IMG/VR virus record: IMGVR_UViG_3300037847_001506
Span: 1-28,297 of that record
DNA: 28,297 nt
Reading direction: 5' to 3' (one strand)
Source: a virus
This document shows, in pieces, positions 23,555-28,297 of the stretch. The translations under genes were made by a program, and so were the position numbers. Numbering within the stretch: position 1 is the first letter of the stretch; each line of letters begins with the position of its first letter. Under the pieces are notes generated by a model that saw nothing but the letters and a program-made list of their open reading frames with translations, had not been told where the DNA came from and did not search any database.

Positions 23555-24035
23555 GCTCAACAACCTTCATCTTACGCAAAGCATCTAAATGCAAATCACC
23601 AATGTTAATATTAATCTGCTGCTGGTTGCGCCCACCATACTTCTCAGGGTTCCAATTAGACGCCGCTAAATTGTGCTGACCAACCTTTTGTTTGAGCAAA
23701 CCTAAGTCAACCTGACTAACGTTAGCCTCGCTAATGTCACGATCCCCATTCAAGGCTTCCATAATCTCACGCTGCCTGCGCTCACTAACCTCAGAGATAA
23801 CCTCAAAGCCAGCCTCAAAATGAGCATCAGCCGCCGCACGCCTAGCCTCGTCTATCGCAGCCGTTAACTCAGGATCACGCAAAATCATATTACGCAAAGA
23901 GCCAGCATGAACATCCAAATCTTTCGCTAAACTAGAAATAGAGTTACCTTCTAACACCCACTCACGAAGATACTCACCGCCACCCCTGCGCTTAATCTCA
24001 GCAAGCGTTCTTTTTACCATCGGCCTACCAGCCAT
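23547..24035 (-). CDS. terS: Terminase small subunit (162 aa)
   Basis: It precedes the large subunit and recognises the packaging site. The N-terminal part contains a helix-turn-helix-like region (EWVLEGNSISSLAKDLDVHAG, then SLRNMILRDPEL; about residues 26-57), followed by an Ala/Glu helix (AIDEARRAAADAHFEAGFEV) for oligomerisation and a C-terminal NWNPEKYGGRNQQQ segment. The start is taken at the ATG of 24035-24033 because GAGG lies 6 nt upstream. An ATG four codons further upstream lacks a site. The gene lies just downstream of an extended -10 promoter. Identity rests on position, HTH and size. Confidence 0.85.
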   Translation of the reverse strand: MAGRPMVKRTLAEIKRRGGGEYLREWVLEGNSISSLAKDLDVHAGSLRNMILRDPELTAAIDEARRAAADAHFEAGFEVISEVSERRQREIMEALNGDRDISEANVSQVDLGLLKQKVGQHNLAASNWNPEKYGGRNQQQININIGDLHLDALRKMKVVEHE

Positions 24036-24056
24036 ACTGCACCTCATTTTTGCAGG

Positions 24057-24084
24057 ATTTTAGCATGATAGTCTGCAAAAGCAA
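24057..24084 (-). promoter_or_regulatory. Late promoter with extended -10, upstream of terS
   Basis: On the minus strand TTGCTT (24084-24079) and TAAAAT (24062-24057) are 16 bp apart, with TGC immediately before the -10 (extended -10). The expected start is near 24050, leaving a short leader with GAGG before the terS ATG. It is the best sigma-70-type promoter for the late operon. Confidence 0.55.
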
Positions 24085-24087
24085 TAC

Positions 24088-24110
24088 GGGGGTGGGGTGG
24101 GGTTGCTGGG
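24088..24110 (+). other. G-quadruplex motif 1
   Basis: Four runs of G (5, 4, 4, 3) with loops T, T and TTGCT on the plus strand, directly beyond the -35 of the late promoter. It meets the usual G3+N1-7 pattern. In AT-rich DNA this is conspicuous. Confidence 0.6.
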
Positions 24111-24214
24111 AGGTAAAATTTGTCTGCAATGGGAAAATACTTCGAAATTAGAACGCAACCCCTACCAAACACTGTAACACAAAATTTTATGTGTGGGAAT
24201 GTATAATAATAATA

Positions 24215-24242
24215 GGGGTAGGCAGGGGGCCAGACGGGGGGG
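24215..24242 (+). other. G-quadruplex motif 2
   Basis: G4 (24215-24218), G5 (24225-24229) and a G7 run (24236-24242) that can supply two tracts, on the plus strand in the same gene-free region. The first loop contains a GG. It meets the pattern if the G7 run is split. Confidence 0.5.
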
Positions 24243-24372
24243 TCAAAGCAAAAAACAAGCTAAAAACGGTCGAGCTATGCATATTCCGATAATAAATATT
24301 ATGTTAATTAATTTAGCGCTATCTTTCTAAGTGCTTGATATTGTTTAACTAATTTGCACTTTATAAAATTAT

Positions 24373-24465
24373 GCTGCACTGCAAATACTATGCACTGAGC
24401 GAATACCACAACATGTTGTGGCTGCATGTGCAGCAAAAAGCTTGACTTTTGCGCCGCAATGCAGC
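24373..24465. repeat. GCTGCA/TGCAGC hexamer cluster, palindrome and hairpins
   Basis: Hexamers GCTGCA at 24373 and 24421 and TGCAGC at 24429 and 24460. The middle pair forms an inverted repeat (24421-24434, 2-nt spacer). A perfect 16-bp palindrome, ccacaacatgttgtgg, lies at 24406-24421, and an imperfect hairpin (GCAAAAAG...CTTTTGC) at 24432-24452. This dense symmetry suggests protein binding, as in an origin or operator. Confidence 0.65.
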
Positions 24466-24545
24466 ACGCGCACGCACGCACGCGACCGATTCATTTAATG
24501 TCTGATTTGTTGTCTTTTTCTATAAACTATTTCTTTACAATATCT

Positions 24546-24574
24546 TTGTAATATATTAGAGTGATTCGTATAAA
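24546..24574 (+). promoter_or_regulatory. Early promoter candidate for the plus-strand block
   Basis: TTGTAA (24546-24551), a 17-bp spacer and TATAAA (24569-24574). Transcription would start near 24581, giving a leader of about 20 nt with GAGGA before the ATG at 24600. The -35 is only a partial match. Confidence 0.45.
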
Positions 24575-24599
24575 GACAAACAAACGAGGACAAAACAAA

Positions 24600-25061
24600 A
24601 TGACAAACTTATTACAAATAGCACACGAAATAAAAAACACATGTGAAGCAAGTGACCCCGTAGAAATACGGGAAGCTGTAGCGATGATTGCACCCTGCAA
24701 AATGTCGCAAGGTGATGATGATGTGAGAGTAACACTGGACGGTTGCGAATGGCGTTTTATTCGAGAGGATGCGATTGACAGCATCATGCAAGATGAACTG
24801 TCTAGCGATGAATATATTCTTGGCTGCTTTACTGACTGGTTTTTAGCTGAAATTTTAGAAATTGATATAGACGTTATTCAGGAAATGCAAAAAGCAGGAG
24901 CTTTTGAGGCACTAGGCAAGCTTGTAATGAGCACTGGTAAACTTAAAGAACTGCAAGAAAAGTATGTAAGGTATGACGGTTACGGTCATCATTTTGACCA
25001 TTACAACGGCGATGAAACATATTTAAACAGCCAACCTTATTACGCTTTCAAGTTGGGTTAA
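24600..25061 (+). CDS. Early protein of unknown function (153 aa)
   Basis: The ATG at 24600 is chosen because GAGGA (24586-24590) lies 9 nt upstream and other starts in this block have the same spacing and surrounding bases; the frame is open 13 codons further upstream. The N-terminal half has short beta-like segments (VRVTLDGCEWRFIREDAID). Then ILGCFTDWFLAEILEIDIDVI looks like an amphipathic helix, and the C-terminal end is Tyr/His-rich (YVRYDGYGHHFDHYNGDETY). It is acidic overall. No family is recognised. As first gene after the early promoter it is probably expressed immediately on infection. Confidence 0.7.
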   Translation: MTNLLQIAHEIKNTCEASDPVEIREAVAMIAPCKMSQGDDDVRVTLDGCEWRFIREDAIDSIMQDELSSDEYILGCFTDWFLAEILEIDIDVIQEMQKAGAFEALGKLVMSTGKLKELQEKYVRYDGYGHHFDHYNGDETYLNSQPYYAFKLG

Positions 25062-25074
25062 GGAGCATAGACAA

Positions 25075-25332
25075 ATGACAAAACATAACATTCACTTAAT
25101 AAATAAAAAATATCACAACATTATCAACAGCGTTGATCTTGACGATGAAGGAGTCGGCGTATGGCTAGAACGTCCTTACATATTTTCAGTGTCTGAAGCT
25201 AGCTGCACGTTCTTTCCCTTTGAGCTTTTCGAGGATGACAAAGACCCGTTTAAATCTGCTGTTAAAGCTTTGAATGAATGCATCAAACAAGAAGCAACAA
25301 AGATTGACCCTGAACAATGGGATAAAGGATAA
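25075..25332 (+). CDS. Early protein of unknown function (85 aa)
   Basis: AAGGAG with a 9-nt spacer precedes the ATG. The product has LINKKYHNIINSVDLDDEGVG, then a possible beta unit (VWLERPYIFSVSEASCTFFPFELF) and an acidic helix (KSAVKALNECIKQEATKI). It is small, acidic and without membrane segment or signal peptide. Function not recognised. It lies between the first early gene and a membrane micro-protein. Confidence 0.7.
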   Translation: MTKHNIHLINKKYHNIINSVDLDDEGVGVWLERPYIFSVSEASCTFFPFELFEDDKDPFKSAVKALNECIKQEATKIDPEQWDKG

Positions 25333-25338
25333 AACAAA

Positions 25339-25449
25339 ATGCCATTTAAAGAAATTATAGAGCTAATTAAACAAGCCACCCTATCAGATTGGTTAGGAGC
25401 GTTTCTAGTGTTCTTTCTAGTGTTCGCTTGGCTGTTTATCACACCTTAA
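25339..25449 (+). CDS. Early single-span membrane micro-protein (36 aa)
   Basis: The ATG at 25339 follows aaaggataaaacaaa. Residues 1-18 are a polar helix (MPFKEIIELIKQATLSDW). Residues about 19-34 form one hydrophobic segment (LGAFLVFFLVFAWLFI) that ends right at the C-terminus. It resembles phage inner-membrane micro-proteins that act in superinfection exclusion, lysis timing or host-envelope control, but none can be assigned. No holin-like partner is visible nearby. Confidence 0.6.
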   Translation: MPFKEIIELIKQATLSDWLGAFLVFFLVFAWLFITP

Positions 25450-25458
25450 CATATTGTA

Positions 25459-25488
25459 TTGATATTATCAGAATAATATGTTTATAAT
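25459..25488 (+). promoter_or_regulatory. Internal early promoter with consensus -10
   Basis: TTGATA (25459-25464, five of six to consensus), 18-bp spacer and a perfect TATAAT (25483-25488), lying in the 72-bp gap before the 61-aa gene. This is the best sigma-70 match in the window. Confidence 0.65.
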
Positions 25489-25508
25489 ATTATATAACGA
25501 ATCAAACG

Positions 25509-25524
25509 AGGATTAGACAAAATG
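25509..25524 (+). promoter_or_regulatory. Initiation cassette copy 1 (AGGATTAGACAAAATG)
   Basis: The 16-nt sequence includes the Shine-Dalgarno AGGA and ends with the ATG of the 61-aa gene. It is identical in copies 2 and 3. Confidence 0.8.
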
Positions 25525-25707
25525 GAATTTAAAAGAATTTATTCACAGGGCAACTTAAACTGTAAAGCATGGTCTGGACGTGCTGAGAATGCCCAACAAA
25601 TGGCTCAATTTGTACAAGATCAAATAGAGCGCGAGAAATCAGAAAAGATTATAAATAGAATTGATGAAATGATGAAGCAAATCATTAAAGCAAATGCAAA
25701 GGATTAG
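25522..25707 (+). CDS. Early protein of unknown function (61 aa)
   Basis: The N-terminus is FKRIYSQGNLNCKAWSG, followed by a long charged helix (AENAQQMAQFVQDQIEREKS, then IINRIDEMMKQIIKANAKD) that would form a coiled coil. The ATG is the end of an AGGATTAGACAAAATG cassette after a strong promoter. Its stop TAG lies inside the next copy of the cassette. Function not recognised; small helical early proteins often bind host factors. Confidence 0.7.
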   Translation: MEFKRIYSQGNLNCKAWSGRAENAQQMAQFVQDQIEREKSEKIINRIDEMMKQIIKANAKD

Positions 25708-25715
25708 ACAAAATG
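25700..25715 (+). promoter_or_regulatory. Initiation cassette copy 2 (AGGATTAGACAAAATG)
   Basis: Identical to copies 1 and 3. The TAG within the cassette (25705-25707) is the stop codon of the 61-aa gene and the final ATG starts the 127-aa gene, so it serves two genes. Confidence 0.8.
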
Positions 25716-26096
25716 ACAAACGATTTAGAAAACAACATCATCCAAGCGTTGCGCGACTACTCGCCGCTTATAGCCACAATTAAGCTTACTAAGACCATGT
25801 TAGATAAGCACATCATAGACGCTAATGCATCAGTAAGAAAGTTTAGCCGCCTGTATGATGTAGATTATGACAAGATGACAAACGGCGACAAGGTAAGCAT
25901 AGATGCACAATACGAAGACGGCACGCCTTGCAAGGTTAACTTTTACCGTACTAAAGCGCGTTCAGATAGGCGCGTTTCAATTAGCGGTATCAAGAAGCAA
26001 GCCATTGCAGGTGATACCGTTGCAATAACTTTAGTTAACAACAACACAATAATTGTAAACGTTAGCCGCAAGGTAAACGAACAATTGATAGCATAG
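25713..26096 (+). CDS. Early protein of unknown function (127 aa)
   Basis: The first 60 residues are helical (LENNIIQALRDYSPLIATIK, LTKTMLDKHIIDANASVRKF). The second half is beta-like (VSIDAQYEDGTPCKVNFYRT, VAITLVNNNTIIVNVSRKV), with a basic turn KARSDRRVS. The two-part build could form an oligomer, but no family is recognised. It starts from the initiation cassette, and its stop TAG overlaps the start of the next cassette. Confidence 0.68.
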   Translation: MTNDLENNIIQALRDYSPLIATIKLTKTMLDKHIIDANASVRKFSRLYDVDYDKMTNGDKVSIDAQYEDGTPCKVNFYRTKARSDRRVSISGIKKQAIAGDTVAITLVNNNTIIVNVSRKVNEQLIA

Positions 26097-26110
26097 GATT
26101 AGACAAAATG
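26095..26110 (+). promoter_or_regulatory. Initiation cassette copy 3 (AGGATTAGACAAAATG)
   Basis: Identical to copies 1 and 2, directly at the stop of the 127-aa gene (TAG 26094-26096); it ends with the ATG of the 87-aa gene. Confidence 0.8.
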
Positions 26111-26371
26111 AGAATTAAGCTAGACCAATGGGAATTAATGGAAGCTATAGAGCAATATCTAAATAAAAAAGATGTTAATTTCGATTTCGACAACACTTAC
26201 ACCGAATTGTACGCTCATGTTACTGAAGACATAAGGCGGCATAAAAAACATAAGAACGGTAAAGTCGTGAAGAACGAATACGGTTATCCAGAATGGGAGA
26301 AAGTAGGAGAAGAGACAAATGCTGTTCACATAAAACAATATGACGAAATAGAGATTTTTGTGGAGTGCTAG
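26108..26371 (+). CDS. Early protein of unknown function (87 aa)
   Basis: The N-terminal part has a helix (DQWELMEAIEQYLNKKDV) followed by an acidic Tyr-rich stretch (FDFDNTYTELYAHVTEDI), a basic loop (RRHKKHKNGKVVKNEYGYPE) and a final strand (IKQYDEIEIFVEC). Mixed charge with a Lys/His loop could contact nucleic acid. No family is recognised. It starts from the shared cassette. Confidence 0.68.
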   Translation: MRIKLDQWELMEAIEQYLNKKDVNFDFDNTYTELYAHVTEDIRRHKKHKNGKVVKNEYGYPEWEKVGEETNAVHIKQYDEIEIFVEC

Positions 26372-26373
26372 TT

Positions 26374-26628
26374 ATGATGAATTTTTTAGATAAACAGCTT
26401 GGTAAATTTTTACAGCCACCAAAGCATGAAATACAAATTGAAGCAGAAAAGCGAGATAAAAAATATTACATGCGTTTGCGCCGCCTTTGTCAAAAGCATG
26501 GCATCACTTATAAACGCGACTTATCTTATTGGGATTTTTCAGAGCCTATTGGAACGATTGGGATGAATGAAAACGTCGATGGATACGAAAACGCATACTA
26601 TTATGTAAAAGAAAAGTTAGAGTCATGA
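26374..26628 (+). CDS. Early protein of unknown function (84 aa)
   Basis: The start ATG at 26374 is chosen because GGAG (26362-26365) lies 8 nt upstream; a GTG nine bases before it overlaps the preceding stop and has no site. The N-terminal half is a basic helix (EIQIEAEKRDKKYYMRLRRL, then CQKHGITYKRDLSYWDF). The C-terminal part is Tyr/Asn/Glu-rich. It does not use the AGGATTAG cassette. Its stop overlaps the next start (ATGA). Function not recognised. Confidence 0.65.
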   Translation: MMNFLDKQLGKFLQPPKHEIQIEAEKRDKKYYMRLRRLCQKHGITYKRDLSYWDFSEPIGTIGMNENVDGYENAYYYVKEKLES

Positions 26629-26765
26629 CCAAGCAAGAATTAATTTCAGTCATTCACGAAGCCTTAAGCAAAACCGATGTAGATTGCGAACGGCTAACCG
26701 ACTTTGAACAAGACAACGACGAAATAGTAATGCGTTTTTTTCACGTTGATGAAGAAGAGGAATAA
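26625..26765 (+). CDS. Very acidic early micro-protein (46 aa)
   Basis: The ATG at 26625 overlaps the preceding stop (ATGA). Of 46 residues, 15 are Asp or Glu and only 4 Lys or Arg. It begins MTKQELISVIHEALSKTDVD and ends HVDEEEE. Small acidic early phage proteins sometimes mimic DNA and block host nucleases or restriction enzymes; nothing here proves that. It is coupled to neighbours and ends 3 nt before the next ATG. Confidence 0.6.
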   Translation: MTKQELISVIHEALSKTDVDCERLTDFEQDNDEIVMRFFHVDEEEE

Positions 26766-26768
26766 ATT

Positions 26769-26930
26769 ATGGAAAATGAAACAAAAAATTTACCACTATC
26801 AGAAAGAGTTATAATTCAATTGATCGAGGATTATCACAACAGATTTGCTAAAAAAATGGCAATCAAGCTAATTGATAATATAGATGAAGATACGCTTAAT
26901 AAATATATGGAAGGCGTAACATACGATTAA
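26769..26930 (+). CDS. Last early gene before terminator (53 aa)
   Basis: Starts MENETKNLPLSERVIIQLIE and continues as a charged helix (DYHNRFAKKMAIKLIDNIDE, then DTLNKYMEGVTYD). The region after LSERVIIQLIEDYHNR resembles an amphipathic helix that could form a homodimer or a small HTH-like fold. The gene is the last before the terminator at 26962-26988. It is too short for confident family assignment. Confidence 0.6.
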   Translation: MENETKNLPLSERVIIQLIEDYHNRFAKKMAIKLIDNIDEDTLNKYMEGVTYD

Positions 26931-26961
26931 AATTTCCTCGTAGCTGTAAAGCTAACAACTA

Positions 26962-26988
26962 AGCCCGATTAATCGTCGGGCTTTTTTT
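26962..26988 (+). terminator. Intrinsic terminator of the early block
   Basis: A 7-bp stem (agcccga with tcgggct) around a 7-nt loop is followed by a T run (26982-26988). It lies 31 bp after the last early gene and overlaps the 3' end of the convergent 74-aa gene. For minus transcription there is no T run after the stem, so it acts mainly on the plus strand. Confidence 0.85.
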
Positions 26989-27193
26989 CTGCGCCGCTAC
27001 CGTAGACTCTACGTAACAAGCTCAAAGCTTCATAGCTTACGTGTAATAAATCTTTAGGCGGTATAGTTCCCAGGTGTTTGCCATCTAACCACAAGCGCAA
27101 GCCATCGCTATAAACGCTCCACCTTATTTCGCTTGTTTTTTTAATATCTCTGCTTTTCTCCACAGTATCGCCTTTTTTTGTTCTTCGCTCCAT
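26969..27193 (-). CDS. Small protein overlapping the upstream gene by 70 nt (74 aa)
   Basis: The C-terminal 50 residues form the compact unit IRWSVYSDGLRLWLDGKHLG, TIPPKDLLHVSYEALSLLRR, a beta-beta-helix pattern. The first 23 residues overlap the 111-aa gene in another frame and are Lys-rich. An alternative start is the GTG at 27163, which has AAGG 7 nt upstream; the ATG has no good site. Function not recognised. The gene is minus-strand and follows the replication ATPase, which suggests an early or replication-related role. Confidence 0.6.
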   Translation of the reverse strand: MERRTKKGDTVEKSRDIKKTSEIRWSVYSDGLRLWLDGKHLGTIPPKDLLHVSYEALSLLRRVYGSGAEKKPDD

Positions 27194-27459
27194 TTGGGCA
27201 AATCAATCTGAAGGACTGAACGACGATTAGCAAATCCGCGCAATTCTTCGAGATCATCAATTGAGTTTAATTTGTCAGCAAACGTTAGCAACGGTTTTAT
27301 TTGGCTATCACCATGCGGATAAACTTTCGCTTTGCCCTCATTTATTTTTGTCTGCAAACTCTTAGAAAATTCTTTTTTCATTTTTTCGCTAATATTTATA
27401 CTACTAATACTAAACCTAGGGTGTTTAGTATAGTAGTAGTCATTAATATTTATATTCAT
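27124..27459 (-). CDS. Small protein after the replication ATPase, near-leaderless (111 aa)
   Basis: The N-terminus is Asn/Tyr-rich (MNININDYYYTKHPRFSISS), followed by a Lys-rich helix (KMKKEFSKSLQTKINEGKAK), a middle segment (PLLTFADKLNSIDDLEELRG) and a basic helix at the end (WSEEQKKAILWRKAEILKKQ). A TATAAT lies only 10 bp upstream of the ATG, so an mRNA from it would have almost no leader, and no ribosome site is seen. Another start could be Met27. No family is recognised; helical and basic ends suggest nucleic-acid contact. Confidence 0.6.
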   Translation of the reverse strand: MNININDYYYTKHPRFSISSINISEKMKKEFSKSLQTKINEGKAKVYPHGDSQIKPLLTFADKLNSIDDLEELRGFANRRSVLQIDLPKWSEEQKKAILWRKAEILKKQAK

Positions 27460-27544
27460 TATTACTACTATTATATACTAAAACTACTTTTTTCATACCG
27501 TAACCCTTTGTTTTTATTACATTTGCATTTTAGTATGTCTAAAA
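27407..27544. promoter_or_regulatory. Operator-like ATACTAAA repeats with -10 box
   Basis: Four copies of ATACTAAA or its complement lie within 140 bp: 27407, 27423, 27475 and 27528. The first two form an inverted repeat, ATACTAAAC-N7-GTTTAGTAT (27407-27431). The last is part of TTTTAG-N5-CTAAAA (27528-27544), which overlaps the stop codon of the ATPase gene. A minus-strand TATAAT (27475-27470) abuts the third copy; the corresponding -35 (GTATGA) is weak. This looks like a repressor or activator target controlling the 111-aa gene. Confidence 0.6.
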
Positions 27545-28297
27545 CGCTTCCTTTGCTCTGCCGTCTTTATCAGTAAACCAGATTTTACCCTCATTTATGG
27601 CAATATGACCGCCGCCTAGCAGCCCATCCACAGCCTGCTTATATGTTTGTGAAGGATTAGCCACGCCTGCCAATTTGCCTTTAAAGTGATCTTTGATTGT
27701 TTCTTCATCTATGCACCAATACTTGCCGCTTGTCGGCCACCCTGCGCCGCTTGGGTTTGGCTTGCCTATATTTTCGCCGCGCAACTGGTAGAACACCTCT
27801 TTAAACAGCTTTTGATTTTTGCCAGTTATGCGAGATTTAACGTTTTCTTCCATTTCTTCTGGTGTCGCTTCACGAATAACGCATGTTGTAACCTGATCGC
27901 CGTCTGCGTCTTCTCCAAGCTCAATCACTTGCAGAATAAAATTAATTTCTGCGCCTGTTTCTATGTCACGTTGTTTTGTAGCTCTTGCGGTTCTAATGCG
28001 CGTTTCATCGTCAAATGATAGCTCAATTTCAGTATCGCAGGCGGCGCGTAAAGAGCTTGCCCCGCGAGCGCCGCGAGATGTGTCTTTGCCTGAGTGGTGA
28101 ACAAGCATAATGTGAATACCTGTTTTTTCTCTAATTAGGTCTAGTCCTGCGATTAGTTTTGACATTGCTGAATTGTCATTTTCGTCCATGTTACCCAGAG
28201 CCGTTGCCCTGGATAGTGTGTCAATCACCATCATAGACACTTGACCACGTTTCTTGCTTATTTCTTTGATGATAGCTTCGACTTTTGCAATGTCTTC
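27539..28297 (-). CDS. RepA/AAA_25-like replication ATPase (5' end outside window)
   Basis: The frame is open to the right edge, so the true start and the Walker A motif are outside; 252 C-terminal residues are visible. Walker B is MMVIDTLSRA, with Asp26 counted from the window edge. LVHHSGKDTSRGARGASSLR with the HHS at 67-69 and an Ala-Cys-Asp stretch follows. These match hexameric RepA-like ATPases (AAA_25 type), which unwind DNA or load the helicase at origins. The C-terminal part (LFKEVFYQLRGENIGKPNPS and later IDEETIKDHFKGKL) looks like a winged helix. It is the lead gene of a minus-strand early block. Family assignment is from motifs; helicase activity is inferred. Confidence 0.82.
   Translation of the reverse strand, partial: EDIAKVEAIIKEISKKRGQVSMMVIDTLSRATALGNMDENDNSAMSKLIAGLDLIREKTGIHIMLVHHSGKDTSRGARGASSLRAACDTEIELSFDDETRIRTARATKQRDIETGAEINFILQVIELGEDADGDQVTTCVIREATPEEMEENVKSRITGKNQKLFKEVFYQLRGENIGKPNPSGAGWPTSGKYWCIDEETIKDHFKGKLAGVANPSQTYKQAVDGLLGGGHIAINEGKIWFTDKDGRAKEAF

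Larger units (their letters stand above)
24036..24599. other. Divergent gene-free control region, about 560 bp
   Basis: No credible gene lies between terS (minus) and the first plus-strand early gene. The region contains a late promoter, two G-rich tracts, an AT-rich stretch (about 24285-24370), a 16-bp perfect palindrome, four GCTGCA/TGCAGC hexamers, a CACG-rich run (24464-24485) and an early promoter. The combination of an AT-rich stretch, short iterated motifs and inverted repeats makes it a candidate replication origin or packaging site. Which one cannot be decided from sequence. Confidence 0.7.

Noticed and set aside
24033-24047. Upstream ATG of the small terminase gene at 24047
   Set aside because: No ribosome site before it, while GAGG lies 6 nt upstream of the ATG at 24035.
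24442-24475. TTGACT in the gene-free region as a plus-strand -35 box
   Set aside because: No -10-like hexamer at 15-19 bp; the following DNA is GC-rich.
24527-24787. Minus-strand open frame of 86 codons
   Set aside because: Antisense to the first early gene and its promoter; no ribosome site and no coding character.
25176-25442. Minus-strand open frame of 88 codons
   Set aside because: Antisense to two early genes that have good initiation sites; no ribosome site of its own.
27396-27496. Two tiny minus-strand open frames (17 and 15 codons, linked by TAATG) before the 111-aa gene, first with AAAGGG upstream
   Set aside because: Could be a leader-peptide pair, but they lie within the operator and -10 region and would be read only by transcripts from the ATPase gene; too little evidence to call.
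1-28297. tRNA genes, CRISPR arrays, insertion sequences, integrase or attachment site
   Set aside because: No cloverleaf-like sequence, regularly spaced repeats, transposase or recombinase motif was found by reading; repeats present are within coding regions or the control regions.

Overview
The window is the late half plus part of the early region of a double-stranded DNA phage with a short, podovirus-type tail. The evidence is a terminase pair, a portal, a scaffold, a P22 gp10-like tail hub, an adaptor and three candidate ejection proteins, with no tape measure, sheath or major tail tube gene. The base composition is AT-rich. The virion proteins resemble those of marine phages: ILKVDTI and MAYIG fibre N-termini, a cupredoxin-like fibre insert, and GDTMSG and C1q-like fibre modules. 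A marine bacterial host is therefore likely, but the sequence does not fix the host. No integrase, phage RNA polymerase, tRNA, CRISPR array or recognisable lysis gene is visible. The visible promoters are of host sigma-70 type.

Layout. The late genes run right to left on the minus strand from about 24.05 kb to the left edge. The order is small and large terminase, a chain of four micro-genes encoding Lys-rich peptides, a Pro-rich repeat protein, a basic DUF6321-like protein, an SU10-type adaptor, about fifteen fibre and fibre-accessory genes, a 1012-residue tail hub, three small proteins, three candidate ejection proteins, the portal, two tiny overlapping genes and the scaffold, which is cut by the window edge. 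Major capsid is expected just outside. Nearly all late junctions overlap or abut, which indicates one long translationally coupled transcript. A gene-free stretch of about 560 bp (24036-24599) separates this operon from a plus-strand block of nine small early genes (24600-26930), which ends in a strong intrinsic terminator. From the right edge, a minus-strand replication block (RepA/AAA_25-like ATPase and two small genes) converges on that terminator.

How the genes work together. The terminase loads DNA through the portal into a capsid shaped by the scaffold. The adaptor and the gp10-like hub close the vertex. The Gln/Ala/Gly-rich proteins are probably stored inside the virion and ejected ahead of the DNA. 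A large set of modular fibres, including a polyglycine adhesin, provides host recognition. The plus-strand early genes are unrecognised and probably act in host takeover.

Most notable observations: a nested domain insertion in the tail hub, with a cupredoxin-like unit that keeps His/Cys/His/Met ligands, inside a repeat array, inside a CBM-like domain; fibre genes in which the halves of one fibre occur as separate genes in swapped order; a five-gene TAATG chain of micro-genes; an identical 16-nt translation-initiation cassette before three early genes; clustered operator-like ATACTAAA repeats around a promoter that would give an almost leaderless mRNA; and two G-quadruplex motifs and a 16-bp perfect palindrome in the divergent control region.
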